Shown here piece by piece: positions 53,427 through 62,459 of a stretch of DNA of 64,000 nucleotides; the stretch's first letter is position 1, and each line of letters starts with the position of its first letter. Source of the DNA: Streptomyces aurantiogriseus. Lineage in GTDB: Bacteria > Actinomycetota > Actinomycetes > Streptomycetales > Streptomycetaceae. Location: contig NZ_BMSX01000032.1 of NCBI RefSeq assembly GCF_014649375.1, forward strand, positions 1 through 64,000, given 5' to 3'. The notes beneath the pieces were generated by a model. That model was not told the DNA's origin and searched no databases. It was given only the letters and a program-made list of their open reading frames with translations. A program made the position numbers and the translations under genes.

Positions 53427-54506
53427 ATGGACACCCTCATGCCCTCGCGGAGAGTCACGGTCCGCGCCGCGGCAGCCCTGGCCGCCGGAGCAGGACTGCT
53501 GGTTCCGCTGACGACGACCGGCAACGCGGCGCAGGTCCCGTCCGGTTCCGTCGCCGAGACCCCCTCAGGAATCAAGACCGTCTCGTCCGGATGGAACAAC
53601 CCCTGGAGTGTGACCTGGCTGCCGGACGGTACGGCGCTGATCAACGAGCGGGACTCGCTCAAGGTCTTCAAGGTCACCCGGTCCGGCGCCAGGACCGATG
53701 TCGCCGCCCAAGTGCGGAGCGCCGCTTTCAACCGCGGGGACGCGCTGCTCGGAATGGCGGTCTCACCCAACTGGCGCCAGGACCATCACGTCTTCGTCTA
53801 CCACGCGGCCAAGGACGGCATCCGGATCGCCCGGATGACCTACGACGGTGCGAAGCTCACCGGCTACAAGAAACTCGTCACCGGCATCAAGAGAGGCCTG
53901 CACAACGGCGGCCGTATCAAGTTCGGCCCCGACGGCTTCCTCTACGTCACCACCGGCGACGCCAACAAGGGCAGTTACGCGCAGAACAGGAACTCCCTCA
54001 ACGGCAAGATCCTGCGCATGACCAAGGACGGCAAGCCGGCGCCGGGCAACCCCTTCGGCACCCTCATCTACTCCTACGGCCACCGCAACCCGGAAGGCCT
54101 CGCCTGGGACGCGCGAGGCCGCCTGTGGGAGACCGAGATCGGCAACAGCGCGTACGACGAGCTGAACCTCATCAGGCCCGGCAAGAACTACGGCTGGCCC
54201 ACCTGCGAGGGGACCTGCTCCCGAGCCGGTCTGGTCGACCCCGAGCGGAAGTGGCGTCCCGCCGAGGCCGTACCGAGCGGCCTGGCCCACGCCGACGGCG
54301 CCCTGTACCTCGCCTCGCTGCGCGGACAGCGGCTGTGGCGCGTCCCGGTCGGCGGCACCCACGCCGGCACACCGGTCGCGTACTACACCAAGGGCTTCGG
54401 CCGACTGCGGGACGTCGTGAAGGTCCCGGGCCAGAACAAGCTGTGGATCACGACCGACAAGGCCGGCAAGAACGCGGACAGGGTGCTCCAGGTCGAGCTC
54501 AAGTGA
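53427..54506 (+). CDS. Secreted PQQ-dependent (GdhB/sorbosone-like) sugar dehydrogenase
   Basis: A 359-residue exported six-blade propeller with an RR-containing signal (PSRRVTVRAAAALAAGAGLL, Tat-like). Family segments are present: NNPWSVTWLPDG, LLGMAVSPNW, the catalytic-histidine region GLHNGGRIKFGPDGFLYVTT and GHRNPEGLAW. Such enzymes oxidise aldoses or are proposed as redox partners of lytic polysaccharide monooxygenases. It is cotranscribed with GH5 and ends at the bidirectional terminator. Confidence 0.88.
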   Translation: MDTLMPSRRVTVRAAAALAAGAGLLVPLTTTGNAAQVPSGSVAETPSGIKTVSSGWNNPWSVTWLPDGTALINERDSLKVFKVTRSGARTDVAAQVRSAAFNRGDALLGMAVSPNWRQDHHVFVYHAAKDGIRIARMTYDGAKLTGYKKLVTGIKRGLHNGGRIKFGPDGFLYVTTGDANKGSYAQNRNSLNGKILRMTKDGKPAPGNPFGTLIYSYGHRNPEGLAWDARGRLWETEIGNSAYDELNLIRPGKNYGWPTCEGTCSRAGLVDPERKWRPAEAVPSGLAHADGALYLASLRGQRLWRVPVGGTHAGTPVAYYTKGFGRLRDVVKVPGQNKLWITTDKAGKNADRVLQVELK

Positions 54507-54541
54507 CCTCGGGCGCCAGGTAGTCGTCGTTCCAGCGGTGG

Positions 54542-54585
54542 AAAGAGGTCCTCAGAGCCCCCGTCCGGGCTCTGAGGACCTCTTT
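54542..54585. terminator. Bidirectional terminator with a 19-bp perfect stem
   Basis: AAAGAGGTCCTCAGAGCCC (54542-54560) pairs perfectly with its complement at 54567-54585 around CCGTCC. It has A/T flanks on both sides and separates two convergent genes. Confidence 0.93.
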
Positions 54586-54590
54586 GCGTT

Positions 54591-56258
54591 TCACAGTCCC
54601 CCGAGATTCTCCGCGGGCTCCATCAGCTTTCTTCGTGCGGCGGCGGGAACGCGTGCCTTGGCGGTCTCCCGCGGCGGGATGAGGACGCGGCCGACGATCG
54701 CTGCGTAGAACACACCGCAGGCCAGCACCAGGCTGAAATCCGGCGGATACAGGGTCAGCGCGCGCCAGGTCGCGGCGCTCACCCACACGAGCGCCGTTCC
54801 GCCGTTCCAGACCCAGACACCGATCCAGAAGCGCCTGTTCGTGCTCCGGCCCGCGGACGCCGAGCCGGTCGGCCGCCAGGACTGGCGTCTGCCGCGCACG
54901 ATGTCCCAGATGGCGAACAGGTGCGCCCAGCCGTACATCAGGCGCACGGCCCATGCCTCGAGCCGATAACGGCACCTGTGCCACCACGGGAAGATCAGCA
55001 CTGTGTAGATGACGCTGGGAAGGACCAGCAGCAGGTACTCCACCTTCAGCTTCTCGGGCATGGCCACCAGCAGGACGATCGGGATCAGCGGTGCCACGAA
55101 GGTGAACAGTGCCGTGTGGAGGTAGTAGAAGAAGCCGGAAATGTAGCAGAGCCGGGTCGTCAGCCTGAGCTTCGTGTCCCAAAACTTCTTGCTTCCCAGC
55201 AGGCTCATGGAACCCGAGCACCAGCGGTACTGCTGGTGGTAGAACGCGTTCACGTTGTCAGGACAGTTGCCGGTGGCGAGAGGGATCGGCACATAGCGCA
55301 GGGTCCAGCCCAGACGCCGCAGGTCGAAGCCCGTGTGCACGTCCTCCGAGTGCTCGATCAGCGTGGTACCGCCGTTGGCCTCGAGAGCCGTCCGCCGGTA
55401 CACGGCGCAGCTCCCCACACAGATCGCGCCGCCATGGCGCTGACGGGACACCTGGACCGCCCGGTAGAACAGCTCCTGGACGGAACCCGCACCGCGCTCG
55501 ATCCAGGTCTGCCGGCCGAGCACGCGGAAGTACTGCGGTGACTGGACGATGCCGATCTTCGGGTCACGCTCCATGTACGGCAGCAGTTCCTCCAGCAGGT
55601 CCGCCCGGGGGGCGAAGTCGGCATCGAGGATGAGGATGTACTGCTCGTCGGAGATGCCCAGCCCGTAGTGCAGGTTGCCGGCCTTCTTGAACCAGCCCCG
55701 GTTGGGCCGGGTCCCGTAGACGAAGCCGAACTTCTCGGCCAGGGCGGCGAGCTCCGGGTTGGCGGAGTCGTCGAGTACGTACGGGGTGGCCCTGCCGGGG
55801 TAACGGTCGGCGAGCCGGCGCACATGCGTCCAGGTGTTCACCAGCACGTCGACGGGCTCACCGCACACCGGCAAGAAGACCGCGACCGTGGGGTACACCG
55901 TCGGCCGCCAGCCATGGACCAGTTGACGGTGGGCCTTCAGATCGAAGTCGGCGGTGAAGGCGTTCACTCGCATCGAGGTGACGTAGTAGAGGACGGTGAA
56001 GCCCAGGCACGGCAACAGGACGATCAGCCACGGCGAGGACTGGACCAGTTTGAACTGGCTGAAGACAAGACAGCTCATGCTGATGAGCGAGGCCGCCGTA
56101 AGTACCCAGAGGTGACGTCTGACGTAGGAGTACTTCTCCCTGTCGTCCGGGGGCTCGGGGAGTACGCAGTCGGCGGTCTGCCCGGACCGGGGCACTATCC
56201 GCTGGGCGGTCGTCGACCGGATCTCCGTCGCCATGGCGTCAGGGGAATCAAGGCTCAT
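54591..56258 (-). CDS. Cellulose-synthase-like GT2 membrane glycosyltransferase
   Basis: A 555-residue membrane GT2 with helices near 50-90, then the cytosolic domain: D-x-D-equivalent LDDSANPE, second D-x-D LDADFAPR, TED-like SEDVHTG and the processive Q-x-x-R-W as QQYRWCSG. Several C-terminal helices follow. This is the cellulose/CslA-type arrangement, probably a processive beta-glucan. The PilZ domain seen in BcsA is not evident. AAGGAG precedes the ATG 56258. Confidence 0.93.
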   Translation of the reverse strand: MSLDSPDAMATEIRSTTAQRIVPRSGQTADCVLPEPPDDREKYSYVRRHLWVLTAASLISMSCLVFSQFKLVQSSPWLIVLLPCLGFTVLYYVTSMRVNAFTADFDLKAHRQLVHGWRPTVYPTVAVFLPVCGEPVDVLVNTWTHVRRLADRYPGRATPYVLDDSANPELAALAEKFGFVYGTRPNRGWFKKAGNLHYGLGISDEQYILILDADFAPRADLLEELLPYMERDPKIGIVQSPQYFRVLGRQTWIERGAGSVQELFYRAVQVSRQRHGGAICVGSCAVYRRTALEANGGTTLIEHSEDVHTGFDLRRLGWTLRYVPIPLATGNCPDNVNAFYHQQYRWCSGSMSLLGSKKFWDTKLRLTTRLCYISGFFYYLHTALFTFVAPLIPIVLLVAMPEKLKVEYLLLVLPSVIYTVLIFPWWHRCRYRLEAWAVRLMYGWAHLFAIWDIVRGRRQSWRPTGSASAGRSTNRRFWIGVWVWNGGTALVWVSAATWRALTLYPPDFSLVLACGVFYAAIVGRVLIPPRETAKARVPAAARRKLMEPAENLGGL

Positions 56259-56710
56259 GTGGTGCTCCTTGAAAGGGGAGTGGTCACCTCCAAGCCCTAG
56301 CCAGCCCGGGCGTGACCTGCGCATTCGGCTGGGCCGATTGCTGCATGGGTCGCTCGAAGGAAGGATTCGGCGAAGTGGCACCCACCGAAGAGCGCAGGTG
56401 GCTGTACGGCGCACGGACCGCCTCGTGGCAGGCCTTTCGCGGGTCTCCCAGCGGGAGTTGGGGGAGCAGGAGGTGGCCTCCGGCGCCGTCCGGGAAGTAC
56501 GGCGGGTCTTCTGCGCCTGCCCGACCCCGGGCCGGGGGCGGCGCGCACGCCCCCGGCTGCCGGCCCGCCGGTGCGACCACGCGCCGGGCGTGCGACGCCG
56601 TGCGCCCCTGCGCGCGGGGAGGCCGCGGTGGTTCGCTTCTCGTCGGACCGCCCCCCGGGACGGTCCGCTCGTCGCCGACCCCGCTTCATCTCCACCCGGT
56701 ACAGGAGAGC
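56259..56710. other. 452-bp gap between GT2 and the CHAT gene
   Basis: GC-rich with no distinctive promoter. The CHAT reading frame happens to be open from 56312, so an N-terminal extension is formally possible, but its codon use is not gene-like. A GGAGAGC precedes the GTG at 56711. Confidence 0.5.
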
Positions 56711-59701
56711 GTGTTGACCGCATCGGATCTCGCAGCAGCGTTCCGGCAACGCCTCGACGCTGCCCTGGCCGCCGAGAACGCCGACGCTCTCGCCACCCCC
56801 GACGCGCTCGCCGCGGCCACCGAACTGGCCCGGACGGTCCTGACCGGACTGCCGGGGATCCCCTCGTCCCCGACGGACGACCGGCCGGCTCCCACCGCAG
56901 ACGATCCGCCGGCGCCGGAGCCGGCGGCGGCACTCCACCTGCTGGGTCTCTTCCACTGGTACCGGTACCTCGGACGCGCCGACGACGACGGCCACCCTCA
57001 CGACCGGGTGGCCGCGTCCTGGTGCTTCGCCGCCCTCGGCGACCGGACCGGCTCCAAGATCCCCGCGGCCGCCCTGTCGGACGTCGCCTCCGTCCGGGCC
57101 TCGCGCGCGCCGTCACCGGATCCCTCACCGGCCCCGGAAGCCGATGTGGTGACGGCCCTGCGGTCCCACCTCTACGTCCTCGTCGCGGAGCTCCACCACC
57201 ATCACGACCGGCAGCTGCTGGAAGCCTTCCTGCGTACCCTGTGCTTCCTGGCCGATCACCCGGTGACACGGCACGGACCCGACCAGGACGACGTCCTGAG
57301 CGATCTGGGGAACGCCGTGCTCCTCGCCGCCGAGCTGAACCTCGACGGCCGTCGCGACCTCGGCGTGGAGATCTTCCGCGAGATGCTTCTGCGTCCCGAC
57401 AACGATCCGCTGCTGCGCGCCCGCTACCGCCTCGTCCTCGCGCAGGCCCTCCAGGCACGCCTGACCCGCGTCGGTGACTCCACCCTGGTCCAGGCGGCGG
57501 TCGCGGAAGCCGAGCTCGCCGACGCCTGCCTGAGTACGGCCGAGGACCTGTGGCTGCGCCATCTGGCGGCGACCACGCTCGGTGCGACGCTGCTGCGCCG
57601 GTACGAGCGTTTCGGCGCCCCTTCCGACATCGCCGCCGCGGTCGAGGCCTTCACCCGGGCGGTGAAGAACGCGAAGGGCACCGCGTACCACGCCGCGTCT
57701 CTGTCCAACTACGCCGATGCGCAGCGGCTCGTGGACCCGGACTCGGACGCCGAGCTGTCCAAGGCGGTCGACGCCGCCCACGAGGCGGTGCGGATCGGCA
57801 CGCCCGGCAGCCGTGGCCGGCTCCGCTTCATGACGGTGCTCACCAACGCCCTGCGCATGCGCTACGACACGTCCCGCCGGCGCCAGGACCTCGACGAGGC
57901 GATCGCCGTCGGGCGGGCCTGCGTCGAGGCGAGCCGGCCGGACACCCCCGACGGTGTCGTCTTCCGCGTCAACGCGGCGAACTCGCTGCAGTACAAGGCC
58001 GAGATCGCCGAGGATCCGCGGCCCTTGCGGCGCGAGGCCGCCGGCCTTCTGGAGGAGGTGGTCTCGTCCCCCGCCGGACATCTGAAGGTACGGCTGACCG
58101 CCGCCCGGGCCTGGGGGCGGCTCGCCGCGGAGGAGGAGGACTGGCCGGCCTCCGAGGCGGCCTACCGCAAGGCCCTGGAGATCCGCGGGGCCATGAGCCG
58201 GACCCACCTGGAACCCACCGACCGCGAGCATGTGCTGACCCTCTTCGAGGACCTGGTCACCGACGCCGCCGCGGCCGCGCTCGAAGCCGGCCGGACCGAG
58301 GCAGCGGTGGAGCGGCTGGAGGAAGGCCGCGGGATCCTCCTCGCCCAGATGGCCGACGACTGGGACATGGACGCCCTCGACCGCGCCCACCCGCGCCTGG
58401 CGGAGGACCTCCGGGCCGAGGACCGCCGACGGTACGAGGCCGGACTGCCCGGGAACACCGACGGCTCGGACGACGACGAGCAGCACACCGAGCGCGCGGG
58501 GTACGCCGACGTACTCGCGCGCGTCCGCGGGCTCCCCGGCTTCGAGTCCTTCCGCCGGCCCGCAGCGACGGGCACGGCGGTGGGCCCTGATCCCGACCCC
58601 ACAGTGCTGATCAATGTCAGCGGCCACCGCTCCGACGCCCTGATCGTGCGGACGAGGAACGGCAAGGACCACGTCGAGGTGGTGCCGCTGCCGGGACTCA
58701 CGCCGCAGGAGGTGGACGAGCAGGCGGCCCGGTGGTGGGACGGCGACGAGGCCGGTCGCACCGCCCGCCTCGCGGAGGTCCGGACGTGGTTGTGGCGGCA
58801 TGTCGTCGGGCCCGTCCTGGACCGTCTCGGACACGGGGACCCGGCGACGCCGCGGACGTCGTGCTGGCCCCGGCTCCACTGGTGTCCGACCGGCCGCCTG
58901 ACCCTGCTGCCCCTGCACGCGGCGCTCGACCCCGACACCGGTGCGTGCGCGATCGACCGGATCGTCTCCTCGTACACTCCCACGCTGCGCATGCTGCGCC
59001 AGGCACATCGGCGGGCGGCCGAGAGCGCGGGTACGGACGCCGGGTCGATCACCGTCGTCGCGATGGAGAACACACCACAACAGCGCCGCCTGCGGGCCAC
59101 CGGCCGGGCGGCCGTCGGCATCGCCGAGGCGTACGGCGTCCGGCCCCTCGTCGACGAGGCAGCCGAAGCGAGCCGGGTGGCAGCGGAGCTCGGCCGCAAC
59201 GCCTGGGCCGTCATCACCGCGCACACCGACGCCGACGCGGACAATCCCAGCGGCTCCGAACTCCTGCTCCACGACAGGCCGCTCAGTGTCGCCGAGATCA
59301 GGGCGCGCCGCTTCGGCAGCGGCAGGATCGGCTGCCTGCTGCTCACCTGCCACGGCGGCTTCGCGGGCCACCGGTTCGTCAACGAGGTCGCCCATCTGGG
59401 GACGGCGTTCCAGGTCGCCGGCTTCCCCCATGTACTGAGCTCGCTCATGCCCGCACGCGACCACATCGCGGCGGGCATCGCCCGGCGTCTGTTCACCCCG
59501 GGGACCGCGGGCCCCCGCGCCCTGGAACGGATCGACCCCGCGCTGGCCCTCCACGACGCCGTACGCGGCGTCCGGCAGCTCGTCCCGCGTGAGCCTCAGC
59601 TCTGGGCCACGTACGTCCACCTCGGGCCGACGCGGCCCGCCGTCCCGGAATCCCCCGACGTCCCCGAAGCCGGTGAAGTCCCCGAAGGAGCCCTGCCTTG
59701 A
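56711..59701 (+). CDS. TPR-CHAT caspase-like protease of a CATRA conflict system
   Basis: A 996-residue cytoplasmic protein. Residues 150-620 form tandem helical TPR units (DLGVEIFREMLLRPDNDPLL; AVDAAHEAVRIGTPGSRGRL; AVERLEEGRGILLAQM). A C-terminal CHAT peptidase at about 640-980 follows (LINVSGHRSDALIVRTRNGK), with the catalytic His838 in VITAHTDADADNPSGS and Cys880 in CLLLTCHGG. TPR-CHAT proteins are caspase-like proteases in which the TPR part recognises a trigger. Its stop overlaps the TTG start of the next gene. GTG 56711 or TTG 56714 is the start. Confidence 0.9.
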   Translation: MLTASDLAAAFRQRLDAALAAENADALATPDALAAATELARTVLTGLPGIPSSPTDDRPAPTADDPPAPEPAAALHLLGLFHWYRYLGRADDDGHPHDRVAASWCFAALGDRTGSKIPAAALSDVASVRASRAPSPDPSPAPEADVVTALRSHLYVLVAELHHHHDRQLLEAFLRTLCFLADHPVTRHGPDQDDVLSDLGNAVLLAAELNLDGRRDLGVEIFREMLLRPDNDPLLRARYRLVLAQALQARLTRVGDSTLVQAAVAEAELADACLSTAEDLWLRHLAATTLGATLLRRYERFGAPSDIAAAVEAFTRAVKNAKGTAYHAASLSNYADAQRLVDPDSDAELSKAVDAAHEAVRIGTPGSRGRLRFMTVLTNALRMRYDTSRRRQDLDEAIAVGRACVEASRPDTPDGVVFRVNAANSLQYKAEIAEDPRPLRREAAGLLEEVVSSPAGHLKVRLTAARAWGRLAAEEEDWPASEAAYRKALEIRGAMSRTHLEPTDREHVLTLFEDLVTDAAAAALEAGRTEAAVERLEEGRGILLAQMADDWDMDALDRAHPRLAEDLRAEDRRRYEAGLPGNTDGSDDDEQHTERAGYADVLARVRGLPGFESFRRPAATGTAVGPDPDPTVLINVSGHRSDALIVRTRNGKDHVEVVPLPGLTPQEVDEQAARWWDGDEAGRTARLAEVRTWLWRHVVGPVLDRLGHGDPATPRTSCWPRLHWCPTGRLTLLPLHAALDPDTGACAIDRIVSSYTPTLRMLRQAHRRAAESAGTDAGSITVVAMENTPQQRRLRATGRAAVGIAEAYGVRPLVDEAAEASRVAAELGRNAWAVITAHTDADADNPSGSELLLHDRPLSVAEIRARRFGSGRIGCLLLTCHGGFAGHRFVNEVAHLGTAFQVAGFPHVLSSLMPARDHIAAGIARRLFTPGTAGPRALERIDPALALHDAVRGVRQLVPREPQLWATYVHLGPTRPAVPESPDVPEAGEVPEGALP

Positions 59702-60072
59702 CCGACGACGACCCGTCCGCCGCCTGGGGCGCACTGCACGCGGCGGTCCTCGCCCATCTGAGCGCTCCGGAGGAGTGGGACCTGCTGCGCGCCGGGTCCT
59801 GGTCCCGCGTGGACGAGGAGATCCGCAGTCTGAAGTCCGCCTTCGCGGAAGGGGCGCTCGCCGAGGCCCAGGACTCCTACGGGCGCCTGCTGGAGCTCAC
59901 GTCCCCACGCATGGCCCGGCCCGCCCTGACCGGGGAACCCGAACCCGAGGAACTCACGGAGGCCCCTGCGGAGACCCTCGCGCTCGTCGACACCTTCATC
60001 AAGGACGTGTCCGCCCACCCGCCCGGTACGGCGCAGTACGCCCCGGAATCCGGCCCCGGCCCCGGTGACTGA
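59698..60072 (+). CDS. CATRA-associated small protein (CATASP-like)
   Basis: A 124-residue acidic protein starting at TTG inside the upstream stop (TTGA). Helical N-terminal half (WGALHAAVLAHLSAPEEWDL; RVDEEIRSLKSAFAEGALAE) and a Pro/Glu-rich tail. Position, size and composition fit the small protein described between the CHAT and CATRA genes in CATRA conflict systems. It has no recognisable catalytic site and may be an adaptor or inhibitor. Its end overlaps the next gene by 8 nt. Confidence 0.78.
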   Translation: MTDDDPSAAWGALHAAVLAHLSAPEEWDLLRAGSWSRVDEEIRSLKSAFAEGALAEAQDSYGRLLELTSPRMARPALTGEPEPEELTEAPAETLALVDTFIKDVSAHPPGTAQYAPESGPGPGD

Positions 60073-61708
60073 CCCGGTGACCGGTCTCGTGCTGCACAGC
60101 CGGGCACTCCTCGTCCTGGCCGTCGCCGACCCCGAGGACCCGCGGGCCGTCGACGCGATCCGGCGGCTCTGGGAGAACTGCGAGCGCTTCGCCATGCGCG
60201 CCCCGCTGACGCGCCGGCACCTCGACGCCTCCTTCCCGACCCGGGAGGAGCTCGCCGAGGAAATCGCCCGCACCCGCGACGGCGGGACGCGGTTGATACG
60301 GGCCCGCGAACGACCCCGGGCACCGGACGCCGCCAAGCCCTCCGTGTACCAGGCGTTCCTGTTCGTCGAGCACGACGTGCTGGTGTTCTCGGCCCTGCTG
60401 GCCCCCGGCGAGGACGAGACCGACAGCTGGGCGGACCTGGACAGGCGGTGGTCGGAACACCTGGGACCGGTCCCCTCCGAACGGCTGCTCGGCCTGCACC
60501 ACGTCCACACGGCACTCGCTGACGCCGTGACCTCCCCGTCCGCCGGAACCCGGGACGAAGACGGCGCCCTGGCGTCCGAAGAGGCCGCCACGGCTGCCGC
60601 CGCCCTGCTGGCCCGGGACATCCCCGGCCTACGGGACGGCCCTTGGCAGCGGCGATGGCAGCGCACGGCCGAGGGAGCGCTGGTCTGGCACACCGACCCG
60701 GGTGGGCGAGGCCGGGTTCCGGCACGGGACCGCCGTATCGCCGTGCTCGCGGCCACGGAGGCGGAGGGCTCGCTGGACGAGTGGCTCTGGCAGCCCGCCG
60801 ACCGGTACACGCCGGCGCCGTTCGTGCGCTACCTGGTCCACGCGGGGAAGATGCGCCGTCAGATGGCCGCCTATCTCGAAGGCCGCGACATCGGCGAACT
60901 CCGGCACCGGCTGACCGCGCAGTGCGACCAACTCGCCGGGCTGCACCGGCAGTTCATCGAGCACGAGTCCGCCGCGCTCTTCGAGGAACTGCTCCGGTCC
61001 CAGGCCCTGTTGAAGAACCTTCAGGTCGGCGAGACCGGTCTGGTCCGCACCCTGACCCTGCGGCGTTCGGCGCTGCGCACCGTCGAGATCGCGCTGCACT
61101 CCATGGAAGAGGCCGTCGCCCTGCCCGCCGAGGTCAGGCCGTACTCCCTCTTCGACGCCGACCGCCGCGCGGGCGCCCGCTTCCGCCGCATGGTGGAGGA
61201 CGACAGCGCCTATCTGAGCGATCTCCGGGAGCAGGTGAGCGAGACCGTCCGGATCACCGAGACGACGATCGTCAGCCGGCTCCACCGGCGGGAGCAGCGG
61301 CTGGCCCTGCTGCAGACGGCGTTCCTCGGGGCGCTGCTGATGGGACTGGCGGCCGTACAGGCACTGTCCTACCGCGTGCCGGCGCCCGGTTACCTGCAGG
61401 CGCCGCTCATCGCCTTCCTCTCCGTCCTCGCCCTGGCCCTGCCCCTGGCCGCCTCCCGCGTGGCGGCGGGCCGCGCCGCGCCCCCGCCCGTGTCCGGTCC
61501 CCTCGCCCGCGTCGACACGGCGGTCGTTCTCGCCCTCGGTGCGACGAGCGGCTGGCTCCTCACCACCGCGCTGCGGACGGTCACCGCCTCCGGGCCCGCA
61601 CCGCCGTGGCTGTCCCTGACGGCAGCGTCCGCGGCTGTCATGGCGATCGCGGCCGGCGGCCGGTACCGCCGACGGTCACGGGAGGCACGGCGACGCAGCG
61701 CCCCGTGA
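60065..61708 (+). CDS. CATRA protein (CASPASE/TPR repeat-associated) with C-terminal membrane helices
   Basis: A 547-residue protein, GTG start. The N-terminal half (LVLHSRALLVLAVADPEDPR; AFLFVEHDVLVFSALLAP) fits CATRA-N, the middle (FVRYLVHAGKMRRQMAAYLE to about 400) a helical CATRA-C. Four hydrophobic helices follow at about 413-545 (LALLQTAFLGALLMGLAAV; VVLALGATSGWLLTTA; LTAASAAVMAIAAGG). It is the likely membrane effector or scaffold of the system, possibly released by CHAT cleavage (inference). Confidence 0.82.
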   Translation: MTDPVTGLVLHSRALLVLAVADPEDPRAVDAIRRLWENCERFAMRAPLTRRHLDASFPTREELAEEIARTRDGGTRLIRARERPRAPDAAKPSVYQAFLFVEHDVLVFSALLAPGEDETDSWADLDRRWSEHLGPVPSERLLGLHHVHTALADAVTSPSAGTRDEDGALASEEAATAAAALLARDIPGLRDGPWQRRWQRTAEGALVWHTDPGGRGRVPARDRRIAVLAATEAEGSLDEWLWQPADRYTPAPFVRYLVHAGKMRRQMAAYLEGRDIGELRHRLTAQCDQLAGLHRQFIEHESAALFEELLRSQALLKNLQVGETGLVRTLTLRRSALRTVEIALHSMEEAVALPAEVRPYSLFDADRRAGARFRRMVEDDSAYLSDLREQVSETVRITETTIVSRLHRREQRLALLQTAFLGALLMGLAAVQALSYRVPAPGYLQAPLIAFLSVLALALPLAASRVAAGRAAPPPVSGPLARVDTAVVLALGATSGWLLTTALRTVTASGPAPPWLSLTAASAAVMAIAAGGRYRRRSREARRRSAP

Positions 61709-61867
61709 CGGGACCTCACGCGACTCGGGCCGAGGCACCCGGCTGCCCCGCGGGCCTCCGGCGACATGACGGCTGAACAGCAACTGCCGTTCGCCCGTAC
61801 CCCTTGTCGTAGTCGTACGCCTCCGCCCCCTGCGGGCAGGCATCTTGGACCGGATACGGAGAGGCAC

Positions 61868-62371
61868 GTGCCACACCAGTCGCAGCGAGGACGCATCGGC
61901 CGGACCCTGCCCACCACCCGCCGGATACGCGGCGCCGCGCTCGTCGCGAGCCTGGCCCTGTTGCCCCTGGTCGCGGCCTGCAGCGGCGGTGAGGAAGACG
62001 TTGCGATGAACAGCGATCCGGCGAAGATCTCCGCCGCCCCCGCGGCCGGTGTCGTGGCACCGGCGAAGGTCGAGGTGATCGCCGGTCTGACGGGCTGCAA
62101 GCCCAAGATCCGGATCGACGCGGACGAACTGCGCCAGGGCCTCTGCCACACGGAGAAGGTCGACTACCTCATCACCACCTTCCCCGAGGAGAAGTACAAG
62201 CAGGCCTGGCTGGACTCCGCCGCCGTCTACGGGGGCAAGTACCTGGTCGGCTCGCGGTGGGTCGTCAGCGCGAAGGAGCCGGAGATGCTGGAGCAGTTCC
62301 GCGCCAAGCTCGGCGGGACGATCCAGCAGCTCCGGGGCATCGGCCCGACCGCGGCCCCGAACGCGTCGTAA
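61868..62371 (+). CDS. Small lipoprotein of unknown function
   Basis: A 167-residue exported lipoprotein with an Arg-rich n-region, lipobox LVAAC and a short mature domain (CSGGEEDVAMNSDPAKIS). The C-terminal part (YLITTFPEEKYKQAWLDSAA; YLVGSRWVVSAKEPEMLEQF) is an alpha/beta unit. GTG 61868 follows GGAGAGG; the longer frame from 61766 lacks a signal. The same strand as the CATRA operon, 159 bp after it, with no proven link. Confidence 0.75.
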   Translation: MPHQSQRGRIGRTLPTTRRIRGAALVASLALLPLVAACSGGEEDVAMNSDPAKISAAPAAGVVAPAKVEVIAGLTGCKPKIRIDADELRQGLCHTEKVDYLITTFPEEKYKQAWLDSAAVYGGKYLVGSRWVVSAKEPEMLEQFRAKLGGTIQQLRGIGPTAAPNAS

Positions 62372-62376
62372 CACCA

Positions 62377-62403
62377 TGGGGCCCATGCAGCGCATGGGCC
62401 CCA
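62377..62403 (+). terminator. 12-bp perfect stem-loop after the lipoprotein gene
   Basis: TGGGGCCCATGC pairs with GCATGGGCCCCA around AGC. There is no T-tract, but the stem is exact and lies 6 bp beyond the stop. Confidence 0.7.
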
Positions 62404-62425
62404 AGCGCTGGGAGTCCGAAGACCA

Positions 62426-62457
62426 CCCCACTCTAGTCAACTTTGACTAGAGTGGGG
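62426..62457. promoter_or_regulatory. 32-bp operator: perfect 15-bp arms, 2-bp centre
   Basis: The arms read CCCCACTCTAGTCAA and its exact complement around CT. The palindrome ends 2 bp before the VOC gene ATG, so a bound repressor would also cover the ribosome site. The TAGTCAA-TTGACTA core resembles MarR/TetR-type sites; the regulator is not in the window. Confidence 0.88.
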
Positions 62458-62459
62458 GT

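Noticed and set aside
56312..56710. Extended N-terminus of the CHAT protein
   Set aside because: The frame is open but its residues are Arg/Gly/Pro-rich and atypical, and the ribosome site lies at 56704.
57125..59734. An 869-residue open frame on the minus strand
   Set aside because: It is antisense to the TPR-CHAT gene and rich in Gly/Arg/Val from complementing high-GC codons; no domain was recognisable.
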